A stretch of 64,000 nt of DNA from Maribacter huludaoensis (GTDB lineage Bacteria > Bacteroidota > Bacteroidia > Flavobacteriales > Flavobacteriaceae), in assembly GCF_029350945.1 (NCBI RefSeq), contig NZ_JARKMS010000002.1:637276-701275 (forward strand). Direction: 5' to 3'. The notes under the pieces are model-generated. The model searched no databases. It was not told where the DNA came from and saw nothing but the letters and a program-made list of their open reading frames with translations. Positions 46,674-55,857 of the stretch are shown here, in pieces; the stretch's first letter is position 1, and every line of letters begins with the position of its first letter. Both the position numbers and the translations under genes were made by a program.

Positions 46674-47900
46674 CTAGTGAATTATACCTGCTGAGCCATG
46701 GTCACCGGGTATAAGTTTTAAAATCTTTTTAGGATGTAGTCCTTTTTCTTGTCTATGGGAAACAAAAATGATTGCGGTATCTGTTTCATTGGCAAATTTA
46801 TTGACCAACGCAACCAATAACCTAGCGGATTTATCGTCCATATCTGCCGTTGGTTCATCCAAAATTAAAATTGGAGGTCTTTTGACCATGGCACGCGCCG
46901 TCATTACCAACCGTTGTTGACCCATGGATAAAGCGTTAAAATATTTATTTTTTACATCTTGTAAACCTAAAAGGTTCAGCCATTGATCAATGATTTTTTT
47001 TTGAACATCTGTAGGTACGGTATATAGCCCTACGGAGTCTGTTAAACCAGAAATGAGCATGTGCTGTACAGATTGCCTACCATGAAATTTAAGAGTCATT
47101 GCAGGTGCGTAGTAGCCTATTTTCTCTTTAATGTCCCAAACACTTTCTCCACTTCCTTTTTTGTTTCCGAACAAATAGATTTCCTGACCGTATGCTTTTG
47201 GGTTGTCACCGAATATCATGGAAAGCATAGTAGATTTACCACTACCGTTTGCACCAGAAAGCTGCCAGAAATCACCCTTATTTACTGTCCAATTAATGTT
47301 GTTCAATATAGGCTTCTCACCATAGGAGACACTTACGTCCTTGAAGTCTATTAAGGTATCCTTTAAATTGGTAAAAGATGTGGTAGATGCGGGAATGTTG
47401 ATGAAGTTGAAAGTTTCTGGGATGTCACTTTCATCAAGGACCGAATCTTCAATTATTAAAAAATCATTTTTTTCTAAATAGCCAAAGTTGTTAATAAAGG
47501 GAAGTGTATCTTCTTTTCTACTTGCCAATTGAATGAAGGTAATGTCTTTTGCATGTTTTTTCAATATCGATTTTAATTCTTCTTGAAAAGCAAAGTCTAA
47601 ATTTTCAAATGGATTGTCAAGAATTATATAATCAGGTTTTTCTAACAGTAAATAATGAAGTAGTGCTCTTTTCTGCTCCCCACTAGACATAGTTTCTAAT
47701 TTTTGGTGCTCAGAGCTAAGAATTTTCTTGTCATACCTATCTTCATCTTCTATAAGCTTGTCTAAAGTTAAGGCGGAAAATAGCCGTCCATTTTTAGGTT
47801 TAAACTCTTCTAAGGCCAAAGGTATTCTTCTGTGTTGAAAATCATTGATGAAGCCTTTTTTGTCAGAATTATTATCTAAATATATTACCCAATGATTCAT
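46674..47900 (-). CDS. Tandem ABC ATPase with degenerate first domain (ModF-like)
   Basis: A 408-residue cytoplasmic protein with two ABC nucleotide-binding domains. The second (about 183-400) is complete: Walker A GANGSGKST (216-224), signature LSMGQQRLV (from 324), Walker B ILILDEPT and H-loop VSHRQ. The first (1-175) lacks a Walker A motif and is shortened. It keeps a signature-like MSSGEQKRA (71-79), but Walker B reads YIILDNPF, with Asn in place of the catalytic Glu. The layout resembles molybdate-associated ModF/PhrA. No transporter permease is adjacent, so a non-transport role is possible. It abuts the GNAT gene with no spacer and is the last gene of that minus-strand unit. Confidence 0.85.
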   Translation of the reverse strand: MNHWVIYLDNNSDKKGFINDFQHRRIPLALEEFKPKNGRLFSALTLDKLIEDEDRYDKKILSSEHQKLETMSSGEQKRALLHYLLLEKPDYIILDNPFENLDFAFQEELKSILKKHAKDITFIQLASRKEDTLPFINNFGYLEKNDFLIIEDSVLDESDIPETFNFINIPASTTSFTNLKDTLIDFKDVSVSYGEKPILNNINWTVNKGDFWQLSGANGSGKSTMLSMIFGDNPKAYGQEIYLFGNKKGSGESVWDIKEKIGYYAPAMTLKFHGRQSVQHMLISGLTDSVGLYTVPTDVQKKIIDQWLNLLGLQDVKNKYFNALSMGQQRLVMTARAMVKRPPILILDEPTADMDDKSARLLVALVNKFANETDTAIIFVSHRQEKGLHPKKILKLIPGDHGSAGIIH

Positions 47901-48422
47901 TTATGCATTTATTCTAAAAATATGAACTTTGTTGTTATGGTAGGTGGTTGTAAAGTCTAAAAACATTCCGTTTTTTAAAGCAGTTTTTTGTGAGGGTATA
48001 TTATCAATCTGTATAATTGAAATTAAACTTTTGGTCCATTCTTTTTGAAAGGTAATTTTCTTACACTTCTCAGCGGCTTCAAATGCAAAGCCTTGCCGCC
48101 AGTATTCTGGCAGTATGGAATAGCCTATTTCAAATTCCTTTTTATCATCTACTTCTTGTATGAGTACTCCACAAAGACCCACTAACGTATTGGAACCTTT
48201 TAAAAATAGCGCGTTCATACCACCTAAGTTGTCATTATAGCGCTCAAATATTCTGTCAAATTGTTGTTGGCAAGCTGCAATTGGATCTTTTGGTAATCCT
48301 GCCCAATATTGGCTACTTAAAGGTTCTTCGTGAAAGGGTAGCCAATTTTCAAAATCCAATGGTGTTACTTCTTTAAAAAGTAAGCGTTCAGATTCTTCAT
48401 TGAATAATACGTACTTTGGCAT
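47901..48422 (-). CDS. GNAT family N-acetyltransferase (RimJ/RimL-like)
   Basis: A 173-residue acetyl-CoA-dependent acetyltransferase. The fold of the RimJ/RimL group is visible: ERLLFKEVTPLDFENW at the start, then FEIGYSILPEYWRQGFAFEAA, which holds the pyrophosphate-binding Q/R-x-x-G-x-G/A segment. It ends with NIPSQKTALKNGMFLDF, the motif for the final helix. Targets of this group range from ribosomal proteins to small amines; the substrate here is unknown. The ABC ATPase gene follows immediately, suggesting coupled translation. The DUF192 gene lies 28 bp upstream. Confidence 0.85.
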   Translation of the reverse strand: MPKYVLFNEESERLLFKEVTPLDFENWLPFHEEPLSSQYWAGLPKDPIAACQQQFDRIFERYNDNLGGMNALFLKGSNTLVGLCGVLIQEVDDKKEFEIGYSILPEYWRQGFAFEAAEKCKKITFQKEWTKSLISIIQIDNIPSQKTALKNGMFLDFTTTYHNNKVHIFRINA

Positions 48423-48450
48423 TAAACGATATTAAATAAGAAAGTCGAAA

Positions 48451-48945
48451 TTACTTTCTGCTAAAACTGATGCTGTCACCAATAGAAAGCCCCAATTCTT
48501 GTGCTAGGCCACCATTTATTTCCAGAACATATTTGATAGGAACCTGTGATGATAGACCGGTTTCGTTAAGTGGCTGTGCATTTTCTTGGAAACTAGCAAT
48601 TTTTAAATCATCCTTTATGTAAATAATATCTAGAGGAAACTCTGTATTTTTCATATAAAAGGAATGCATTCTCTGGTCTGGGAATATAAATAACATCCCT
48701 TGATCTTTATCCATTCCTTTGCGGTACATGAGTCCCGTCTGTGTTTCGTAATCTGTTTCTGCAAACTCTATATTAAACTGACCCTTAATGGTATCGGTCG
48801 TATTTAAAAAGATGGTTAAATCTCCTTCATGTGTAAAATCTATACTCTCTGTAGCAATCGTTTTTTTTGGTTCTTCTTTACAGGAGCAGACCAGTAATAT
48901 TGTTGCCATTATGATAACTGTACTTTTGTAGATAGTTTTCAACAT
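48451..48945 (-). CDS. DUF192 lipoprotein
   Basis: A 164-residue protein with a lipoprotein-type signal (MLKTIYKSTVIIMATILLVCSC, lipobox CSC-like VCSC). The mature part is a DUF192 domain: FNIEFAETDYETQTGLMYRKGM, quoted by its core TQTGLMYRKGM, then GMLFIFPDQRMHSFYMKNTEFPLDI (core MHSFYMKNT) and GLSIGDSI at the end. The family is widespread and small, of unknown function. The start codon overlaps the lgt stop by one base, so it is translationally coupled to lgt, the enzyme that would lipidate it. Confidence 0.87.
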   Translation of the reverse strand: MLKTIYKSTVIIMATILLVCSCKEEPKKTIATESIDFTHEGDLTIFLNTTDTIKGQFNIEFAETDYETQTGLMYRKGMDKDQGMLFIFPDQRMHSFYMKNTEFPLDIIYIKDDLKIASFQENAQPLNETGLSSQVPIKYVLEINGGLAQELGLSIGDSISFSRK

Positions 48946-49907
48946 TATGCAGTTTTAGTTTTTTTGAACATGAAATAAAAACCAATGAAAATAAATGGTA
49001 TGCTCAACCATTGACCGGTTGACAATAGCCCTAAAGATTCTTCAAACCCACCTTGACTTTTCTTTACAAATTCAGCTAAGAAACGAACAGTCCATAACAA
49101 CACAAAAAATAGACCGAACAGGTAACCGGGTTTATTCTTTTTATCAGTTTTCCAGTAGAGAAAATATAGCAGTACGAAGATTAAAAGATAGCCTATACCT
49201 TCGTATAACTGTGCCGGATGACGGTAGGGTATCTCAGCTAAATATTGAGAAAATTGCGGGTTGTTCTCTATAGCTGCATAAGCGGCATTTACAGTTTTTT
49301 CCTGTGTAATACCCAGTGCCTTTGATGGATGTAAATCGTCTGAATCGCGAATAAATTTAGTAGCGAATATGAAATTTTCATCTACCACTTTACCATTTAT
49401 TTCAGAGTTGAAAAAGTTACCTAAACGTACGCAGAAACAGCCTATTGCTACAGGTATTGTCATTCTGTCGAATATCCAAAGCATATTAAACTCAGGGAAT
49501 TTTCTGGTGTAAAGGTATGTACCAATTATAATACCTATGGTTGCCCCATGGCTTGCCAAACCGGCAAAACCTGTAAATTCATAACCATTAATTAAACCAA
49601 AAAGTAAACTACCTGTATCACTTTCGCGAACAGGGACCAAAATTTCTATAAGGTGATTGGAGTAATATGCCCAGTCATAAAAAAATACATGCCCTAATCT
49701 AGCCCCTAACATGGTACTTAAAACCGTATAAATGAAAAGCGAGTCTAGTTGCTCTACAGATTTTTTTTCGTTGAGGAATATCTTTTTCATAATAAACCAA
49801 CCTAAAGCAAAGGCGGTTATCCAAAGTAGGTTGTAATACTTAATTTGTATGAACCCTATGTTGAAAAGTGTCTCGTTCGGATTCCAAGTAATTCCTAAGA
49901 AATGCAT
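48945..49907 (-). CDS. lgt: Prolipoprotein diacylglyceryl transferase
   Basis: A 320-residue inner-membrane enzyme that transfers diacylglycerol from phosphatidylglycerol to the lipobox cysteine of prolipoproteins, the first step of lipoprotein maturation. It has about seven hydrophobic helices. The Lgt signature is seen as RLGNFFNSEINGK, and the periplasmic HPAQLYEGIGYL segment also matches. The length is slightly above the E. coli enzyme (291) because of an insertion around residues 185-225. Overlap with the DUF192 lipoprotein gene suggests an operon. Confidence 0.95.
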   Translation of the reverse strand: MHFLGITWNPNETLFNIGFIQIKYYNLLWITAFALGWFIMKKIFLNEKKSVEQLDSLFIYTVLSTMLGARLGHVFFYDWAYYSNHLIEILVPVRESDTGSLLFGLINGYEFTGFAGLASHGATIGIIIGTYLYTRKFPEFNMLWIFDRMTIPVAIGCFCVRLGNFFNSEINGKVVDENFIFATKFIRDSDDLHPSKALGITQEKTVNAAYAAIENNPQFSQYLAEIPYRHPAQLYEGIGYLLIFVLLYFLYWKTDKKNKPGYLFGLFFVLLWTVRFLAEFVKKSQGGFEESLGLLSTGQWLSIPFIFIGFYFMFKKTKTA

Positions 49908-49984
49908 GTGTTGAATTTTGAAAGGCTAAGATAATAAAATAGAAATCTACCTAGGCTTTAGAATTGGGAAATCGGTTTTGCTTT

Positions 49985-50188
49985 TGGTTAAAAATAGAAT
50001 ATAGAAAAGAGATAATAGAATATAGAATAGATGCTAGAAAAGAGAAAAACTTGGTTATTTGACTATGTCAATGTTATTATCAACTGAACTTTTAAATTTA
50101 ATTAGCTTTTTGTTTGAGTTTGCGATTGATTTTTGAACTTGAACTTGAACTTGAATTTTGTGTTTGAGTTTGTGTTTGAACTTGAATT
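49985..50188. repeat. Low-complexity tandem repeats
   Basis: Two kinds of short repeats occupy the intergenic space between lgt and yidD. The first is AGAATATAGAAAAGAGA-like units at 49996-50046. The second is hexamer-type TTGAAC (GAACTT) and TTTGAGTTTG repeats at 50110-50188, with four successive copies of GAACTT around 50135-50155. No gene or RNA is apparent. Confidence 0.6.
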
Positions 50189-50408
50189 AGGGAACAGGAT
50201 CATAACCTTTACCTCCCCAAGGATTGCAGCTAAAAATTCGTTTGGTAGCCATCCATCCACCTTTAAATAGCCCATGTTTTTTTAGTGCCTCAACCGTATA
50301 ATGCGAGCAAGTAGGAGAGTATCTACAGGTAGCCGGCGTATACGGGGAAATTGCCGTTTGATAAAACCGGATTAAAAATATGAAGGGAGCAATAAGAATT
50401 TTTTTCAA
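50187..50408 (-). CDS. yidD: Membrane protein insertion efficiency factor YidD
   Basis: A 73-residue protein of normal YidD length. It has an amphipathic N-terminal helix ([19 protein letters not shown]), the conserved cysteine segment [15 protein letters not shown] and [18 protein letters not shown] at the end. It assists YidC/Sec-dependent membrane protein insertion at the inner membrane. The usual rnpA/yidC neighbours are absent, as is common in Bacteroidota. Confidence 0.92.
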   Translation of the reverse strand: MKKILIAPFIFLIRFYQTAISPYTPATCRYSPTCSHYTVEALKKHGLFKGGWMATKRIFSCNPWGGKGYDPVP

Positions 50409-50475
50409 CGTGATCTTATTATTAAAATATTGATTCTTACAAATTTACTATAAAACGGCGAACTGCATAAATTAA

Positions 50476-50504
50476 GAAGTCCGGATGCATTGCATCCGGA
50501 CTTC
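50476..50504. terminator. Strong hairpin downstream of DUF779, terminator-like
   Basis: GAAGTCCGGATGCA and TGCATCCGGACTTC form a perfect 14-bp inverted repeat with one base between. It lies after the DUF779 gene and before yidD on the minus strand; the following U tract is short. Confidence 0.65.
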
Positions 50505-50523
50505 CAACAAAAATGGTTTCTGT

Positions 50524-50898
50524 TTAGGCACCTATTCTTATGGGTTCTAGCTGTTCGGCCTCTTCTTCGGAGTATATTCTGGATTTTATTAAAAACCGAA
50601 GTCCTAAAGGAATTTCCAAGGAAAAGCTTGATCCAATTCCCGGAACGACATCTACAGTCAATTGGGTATGTTTCCAATATTCAAACTGATCTCTGGACAT
50701 ATGAAAATCGCAACCTTCAATAGTGCCTAGCCAAACATCGTTATCATCGAGCATTAAATCACCCTTTTCAAAACACATGGGCGAGGAGCCATCACAACAA
50801 CCACCACTTTGGTGAAACATAAGTTCGCCATGCTTATCTTTCAATTGAGCAATAATTTTAGCCGCTTTTTCGGTTACCAATACTCTCTTTGTTTTCAT
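50524..50898 (-). CDS. DUF779 protein, aldehyde dehydrogenase partner
   Basis: A 124-residue cytoplasmic protein. The conserved HQSGGCCDGSSPMCF motif, rich in cysteine, defines DUF779 and may bind a metal. The rest is beta-rich, ending with FSLEIPLGLRF. The gene lies 12 bp behind the aldehyde dehydrogenase gene in one operon, the usual position for this family, so an accessory or stabilising role for the dehydrogenase is inferred. The function is not established. Confidence 0.88.
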   Translation of the reverse strand: MKTKRVLVTEKAAKIIAQLKDKHGELMFHQSGGCCDGSSPMCFEKGDLMLDDNDVWLGTIEGCDFHMSRDQFEYWKHTQLTVDVVPGIGSSFSLEIPLGLRFLIKSRIYSEEEAEQLEPIRIGA

Positions 50899-50910
50899 CG
50901 TAATTCGTTT

Positions 50911-52434
50911 TTAAAAGAATCCCATTTTTTTCTTATCGTAAGAAATAAGCATGTTTTTGGTTTGACGGTAATGTGCCAACATCATTTTATGGTTTTCTCT
51001 ACCGATACCAGATTTTTTATAACCGCCAAAAGGTGCATGGGCAGGATATAAGTGGTAGCAATTTACCCAAACCCTTCCTGCCTTGATAGCTCTTGAAATC
51101 TTGTAGGCTTGGTGGGTGTCACGGGTCCAAACGCCTGCGCCAAGACCATACAGCGTATCATTCGCAATTTCTATAGCTTCGGCTTCATCTTTAAAGGTGG
51201 TAACACAAAGAACGGGACCAAAAATTTCTTCTTGAAAGACCCTCATTTTATTATTTCCTTTTAATATGGTCGGCTCTACGTAATAACCGCCTTCCAAACC
51301 TTCATTATATGCCTGAGAACCACCAGTAAGCACTTCGCAACCCTCTTCTTTGCCTATTTTAATATAACTAAGAATTTTTTCGAACTGATCGTTAGATGCT
51401 TGAGCGCCCATCATGGTGTTTGGGTCTAACGGGTGTCCCATTTTAATAGCCTTGGTTCTCTCTATTACGCGTTCTATAAATTTATCATATATGCTTTCTT
51501 GAACCAGCATCCTAGAGGGGCAGGTACAAACCTCGCCTTGGTTCAAGGCGAACATATTTGCGCCTTCCAGACATTTGTCAAAGAATTCATCATCGGCATC
51601 CATGATACTTTCAAAGAATATGTTGGGAGATTTACCACCTAGCTCAAGCGTAACGGGTGTAATGTTTTTAGAGGCATATTGCATTATCAATTGCCCGGTG
51701 GTTGTTTCACCGGTAAAGGCTATTTTGTCTATTCTAGGGCTAGATGCCAATGGTTTACCAGCTTCTGCACCAAAACCGTTTACAATATTTAGCACTCCGT
51801 CAGGTAAAATTCCTTCAATGATTTCCATTAAAATTAATATTCCTACCGGCGTCTGTTCTGCTGGTTTTAATACTACACAATTACCTGCGGCCAAAGCAGG
51901 AGCTAGTTTCCAGGTTGCCATTAGTAAAGGGAAGTTCCAAGGAATTATTTGACCAACGACGCCTAATGGCTCCGTAACGTTCAATGCCACGGTATTAGAA
52001 TCCAATTCACTGACCGAGCCTTCTTCTGCCCTGATAACACCTGCAAAATATCTAAAATGGTCTACTGCCAAAGGTAAATCTGCGGCACGTGTTTCGCGTA
52101 TGGCCTTACCGTTGTCCCAAGTTTTAGCCCTGGCAAGAACTTCTAGATTTTGCTCTATTTTGTCGGCAATTTTTAAAAGCATATTGCTTCTTTCTGTTGC
52201 TGAGGAAGAATTCCATGATGGTGCCGCTTCCCAAGCCGCATCAATAGCCTTTTCTATATCTTCAGCTGTTGATCTTGGTATTTTTGTAAAAGATTTACCG
52301 TCTACGGGAGAGATATTTTCAAAATATTCACCCTTGCTTGGTGCAACCCATTTACCTCCAATAAAATTTTCATACTGGTTTTTAAACTTGGGTTTTTGAA
52401 GTACATCTTTTTCTACAGTTGCTGTTGTGCTCAT
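50911..52434 (-). CDS. NAD-dependent aldehyde dehydrogenase (acetaldehyde dehydrogenase type)
   Basis: A 507-residue enzyme of the ALDH superfamily, oxidising short aldehydes to acids, probably acetaldehyde given its group. Visible motifs are the NAD loop [12 protein letters not shown], the active-site Glu in [11 protein letters not shown] and the active-site Cys region [19 protein letters not shown] and SGIGRENHK follow at the C-terminus. The length matches the 506-residue Pseudomonas ExaC/AcoD class. It is the first gene of an operon with DUF779. The AraC-type regulator gene is divergent, 195 bp away, and is the likely activator. Confidence 0.93.
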   Translation of the reverse strand: MSTTATVEKDVLQKPKFKNQYENFIGGKWVAPSKGEYFENISPVDGKSFTKIPRSTAEDIEKAIDAAWEAAPSWNSSSATERSNMLLKIADKIEQNLEVLARAKTWDNGKAIRETRAADLPLAVDHFRYFAGVIRAEEGSVSELDSNTVALNVTEPLGVVGQIIPWNFPLLMATWKLAPALAAGNCVVLKPAEQTPVGILILMEIIEGILPDGVLNIVNGFGAEAGKPLASSPRIDKIAFTGETTTGQLIMQYASKNITPVTLELGGKSPNIFFESIMDADDEFFDKCLEGANMFALNQGEVCTCPSRMLVQESIYDKFIERVIERTKAIKMGHPLDPNTMMGAQASNDQFEKILSYIKIGKEEGCEVLTGGSQAYNEGLEGGYYVEPTILKGNNKMRVFQEEIFGPVLCVTTFKDEAEAIEIANDTLYGLGAGVWTRDTHQAYKISRAIKAGRVWVNCYHLYPAHAPFGGYKKSGIGRENHKMMLAHYRQTKNMLISYDKKKMGFF

Positions 52435-52591
52435 AATATAGGATTTAAGTTAATAATAGAAGTCTAATCGCTTTTGGTTTGTAAATACGATATTCTAAAT
52501 GTACTTCTCATCATTTCAAATCATCTGACGGATACTACGAATAATGTGAACTATTCTATCAATAATTGATTTTATGATTTTTTTAAGCATA

Positions 52592-52599
52592 TAATTTTG
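52592..52599 (+). promoter_or_regulatory. -7-like box of the AraC-type regulator gene
   Basis: TAATTTTG matches TAnnTTTG and lies about 30 bp before the GTG start. A TTG at 52566-52568 is 23 bp upstream, somewhat far from ideal. Confidence 0.4.
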
Positions 52600-52629
52600 T
52601 AAATTCCTTAAAATTAAAGGCATAGTATT

Positions 52630-53553
52630 GTGATTCGGTTAACTGATAATTTTTTTAATGGAAGGCGACTGGAGACTATGGTGGAGAACCAGACCTCTTA
52701 TACGTTGAACAATGCCGCTATGCACGTTTTTGAAACACATGAGAAAGCGGCAAGTGTATTATTACAATTTGAGCAACCTGTTTTGGCAAGTATGATACAG
52801 GGAAAGAAAATTATGCACCTAAGGGATTATGAATCTTTCGATTTTTTACCTGGTGAGTCTTTGGTTTTGCCCGCAAATGAAGGAATGTGTATAGATTTTC
52901 CTGAAGCTATGGCAAAGAATCCTACCAGATGTCTGGCAATGGCTATTTCTGAAGATAAGATCAACAAGGTGCTACAGTTCATGAATGAAAATATGCCAAA
53001 AAGTACGAGAGAGGCGTGGGGATTAATGGACTATAATTTTCACTTTGTAAACGACAGGGGTATCTATCAAATTATACAACGTCTTTTGTTTCTTTTTTCT
53101 GAAGACCATCCATCCAAAGATCTATTTGTGGATAATATGTTGCGCGAGCTAATTATTCGCATTTTACAGACAAACGAGCGTAAAATTTATAGTAACGCAA
53201 CATTAACTATAAAGAAGGAAAGTAGGCTTACCGAGGTTATCCGTTTTATTAGGGATAATTTACATAAATCCTTAAGTGTAGATAGTCTTAGTAAAATAGC
53301 CTGTATGAGTCCGTCGCATTTTTATAGAACCTTTAAGCTGGAACTTGGTATATCTCCGGTAGAATTTATAAATAATGAACGTATAAAATTAGCGGTAGGC
53401 TTATTGCAAGATCCTAAACGTAGTATTAAAGATGTATATCTAGATTGCGGGTTTGAAAGTAGGTCTTACTTCAATAGAGTATTTAAAACTAGACAACATC
53501 TAGCACCTGGTGAATACCAGTCTAAAATTCACAAATCTAAATTTTTGGATTAA
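52630..53553 (+). CDS. AraC-family transcriptional regulator
   Basis: A 307-residue regulator starting with GTG (52630). An alternative ATG at 52678 would remove 16 residues. The N-terminal domain (about 15-180, [19 protein letters not shown]) is of the AraC_N type often paired with aldehyde dehydrogenase genes. The C-terminal domain (about 200-300) has two helix-turn-helix units, [20 protein letters not shown] and [19 protein letters not shown]. It is divergent from the aldehyde dehydrogenase/DUF779 operon and probably activates it in response to an alcohol or aldehyde. Its stop overlaps that of convergent cysS by 4 bp. Confidence 0.9.
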   Translation: MIRLTDNFFNGRRLETMVENQTSYTLNNAAMHVFETHEKAASVLLQFEQPVLASMIQGKKIMHLRDYESFDFLPGESLVLPANEGMCIDFPEAMAKNPTRCLAMAISEDKINKVLQFMNENMPKSTREAWGLMDYNFHFVNDRGIYQIIQRLLFLFSEDHPSKDLFVDNMLRELIIRILQTNERKIYSNATLTIKKESRLTEVIRFIRDNLHKSLSVDSLSKIACMSPSHFYRTFKLELGISPVEFINNERIKLAVGLLQDPKRSIKDVYLDCGFESRSYFNRVFKTRQHLAPGEYQSKIHKSKFLD

Positions 53554-55028
53554 AGGCTATATGTAGTCCCTTCTTTACCGTCTTTTAATTGAATACCCAG
53601 CGCTGCCAATTGATCACGTATTTGATCGGATGTAGCAAAATCTCTATTCTCTCTTGCTGCTTTGCGCAACTCGATTAACAATTCAACAACTCCACCTAGC
53701 TTTTCGGTATCGGCATCAGAACTACTTTTGTTTTCTAGACCTAAAACGTCAAAAACGAAACCATGTAATGTGTTTTCTAACTCTAGTTTGTCTTCTGCGG
53801 TAATAGATTCACTACCTTCTTTGATAAGATTAATGTGTTTAACGGCATCAAATAATTTCGCAATTAAAATAGGCGAATTAAAATCATCGTTCATGGCAAT
53901 ATAACACGAAGCTTTCCAAGCTGCAACATCAAAATCGGTAGTTTTGCCGGTGCTCAAAGATTTAAGGGAGTTGATGGCTTCCATCAATTTGTTGAAACCT
54001 TTTTCAGATGCCAATAAGGCATCATTACTCATATCTAATATACTGGTGTAATGTGCCTGCATCATAAAGAAACGAACCATTGAAGGAGAGAAGGGCTTAC
54101 TTAATATTTCGTTTTCACCAGAAAATATTTCTCCTGGAAGAATACTGTTTCCGGTAGATTTAGCCATTTTTCTTCCGTTCAATGTTAGCATATTGGCATG
54201 TAGCCAATAATTTACAGGACTTTGACCATTGCAAGCCTCCGCCTGTGCAATTTCACATTCATGGTGGGGAAATTTAAGGTCCATTCCGCCTCCGTGAATA
54301 TCAAATGTTTCGCCTAAATATTTTGTGCTCATGGCAGTACACTCTAAGTGCCACCCAGGAAATCCATCGCCCCAAGGTGATGGCCAACGCATAATATGCT
54401 GTGGTTCCGCTTTCTTCCACAAAGCAAAATCTTGCGGATTATGTTTGTCATCTTGCGCGGTAAGATCACGTGTATTGGCGATCATATCTTCAAGCTTTCG
54501 CCCGCTTAATTTACCGTACTCATGTTCTTGGTTAAACTTTGCAACATCAAAATATACAGAGCCATTGGTTTCATAGGCAAATCCTTTCTCAAGAATATCC
54601 TTAATAATTTCAATCTGTTCTATAATATGACCGGTTGCCGTAGGCTCAATACTTGGAGGTAAGAAATTAAATTTCTCCAAGATATTATGGAAATCTACAG
54701 TATAACGCTGTACCACCTCCATAGGCTCCAATTTTTCTAAACGTGCCTTTTTTGCAATTTTATCCTCACCATCTTCGGCGTCATCTACTAAATGACCTGC
54801 GTCTGTAATGTTACGTACGTATCTTACTTTATAACCAAGATGTCTAAAGTATCTGAAAATCATATCAAAAGACATGAAAGTTCGGCAGTTTCCTAAATGT
54901 ACATTGCTATACACGGTTGGTCCACAAACATACATGCCTATATGGCCCTCGTTTATGGGTTTAAAAACTTCTTTCTTTCCGGTTAGGGAATTATATACTT
55001 TTATTTCTTGACTTTCGTACAATTGCAT
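53550..55028 (-). CDS. cysS: Cysteinyl-tRNA synthetase
   Basis: A 492-residue class I aminoacyl-tRNA synthetase that charges tRNA-Cys. HIGH-type motif HLGN follows [11 protein letters not shown], with the zinc Cys in [17 protein letters not shown], another zinc region, and the KMSKS-type motif KMAKST are visible. The C-terminal helical anticodon domain ends with IQLKDGKEG. The length is usual (about 460-495). It probably forms a unit with folE, 14 bp upstream on the same strand. Confidence 0.95.
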   Translation of the reverse strand: MQLYESQEIKVYNSLTGKKEVFKPINEGHIGMYVCGPTVYSNVHLGNCRTFMSFDMIFRYFRHLGYKVRYVRNITDAGHLVDDAEDGEDKIAKKARLEKLEPMEVVQRYTVDFHNILEKFNFLPPSIEPTATGHIIEQIEIIKDILEKGFAYETNGSVYFDVAKFNQEHEYGKLSGRKLEDMIANTRDLTAQDDKHNPQDFALWKKAEPQHIMRWPSPWGDGFPGWHLECTAMSTKYLGETFDIHGGGMDLKFPHHECEIAQAEACNGQSPVNYWLHANMLTLNGRKMAKSTGNSILPGEIFSGENEILSKPFSPSMVRFFMMQAHYTSILDMSNDALLASEKGFNKLMEAINSLKSLSTGKTTDFDVAAWKASCYIAMNDDFNSPILIAKLFDAVKHINLIKEGSESITAEDKLELENTLHGFVFDVLGLENKSSSDADTEKLGGVVELLIELRKAARENRDFATSDQIRDQLAALGIQLKDGKEGTTYSL

Positions 55029-55042
55029 GAAGCTATATGCTA

Positions 55043-55723
55043 TTAAAAATGGGTATCTAAATTAAGGTAGTTCAAAAACTCGCGACGTACCAATTCTTCT
55101 TTGAATTTCCCGCCATATTCTGCGGTTACGGTGCTACTGTCAATATCGCGAATTCCTCTAGAATTTACACAAAGATGTTTTGCATCTATAACACAGGCAA
55201 CATCTTCTGTACCTAAAGCTTTTTGTAATTCTCTTACGATTTGAATGTTCAATCTTTCTTGAACCTGAGGACGTTTAGCGTAATAATCAACTATACGGTT
55301 CATTTTGGACAAGCCTACTACGGTACCGTTAGATATATATGCAACATGGGCGCGACCTACAATTGGTAGTAAATGATGTTCGCAAGTAGAATATAATGTG
55401 ATGTTCTTCTCAACCAACATTTCACCGTACTTGTACTTGTTGTCAAATGTAGAAGCTTTGGGCTTCCTTGCAGGGTTTAAGCCACCGAATATTTCGTTGA
55501 CATACATTTTAGCAACTCTGTTAGGAGTTCCTTTTAGGCTGTCATCGGTTAAATCCAAACCTAGCGTAAGCATGATATCGCGTACATTTTCGCGAATGCG
55601 TTCAATCTTTTCGGCATCATCCAGATCAAAAGCATCTGAACGTAATGGAGTGTCTTCTGATGTAGAAATATGATCATTTCCCAATTCATCAAATTGATCT
55701 TCCAGTGTATCCTCAATTTTCAT
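55043..55723 (-). CDS. folE: GTP cyclohydrolase I
   Basis: A 226-residue enzyme that opens GTP to 7,8-dihydroneopterin triphosphate, the first step of tetrahydrofolate synthesis. Motifs are [19 protein letters not shown] (zinc and substrate), [20 protein letters not shown] (quoted in part: [16 protein letters not shown]) and CVNSRGIRD, with a Cys zinc ligand in each zinc segment. The first 40 residues are a variable acidic extension. On the minus strand a TATCTTTG box (55746-55753) sits about 23 bp upstream of the start. cysS follows 14 bp downstream. Confidence 0.95.
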   Translation of the reverse strand: MKIEDTLEDQFDELGNDHISTSEDTPLRSDAFDLDDAEKIERIRENVRDIMLTLGLDLTDDSLKGTPNRVAKMYVNEIFGGLNPARKPKASTFDNKYKYGEMLVEKNITLYSTCEHHLLPIVGRAHVAYISNGTVVGLSKMNRIVDYYAKRPQVQERLNIQIVRELQKALGTEDVACVIDAKHLCVNSRGIRDIDSSTVTAEYGGKFKEELVRREFLNYLNLDTHF

Positions 55724-55857
55724 TTTATCAATCTTTTAGAAGCTGCAAAGATATACAATATGTGCCACTTTATAACTCATTACGGGCATTACACAACATA
55801 AATTAGCCATAACGTGATGGTCTGGTTAATTTTATTTTTTCAAATCAGAAGTTCCCT

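Noticed and set aside
50110..50188. Short regular repeats considered as a CRISPR array
   Set aside because: Units are only 6-10 bases, contiguous and without spacers, and no cas genes are present.
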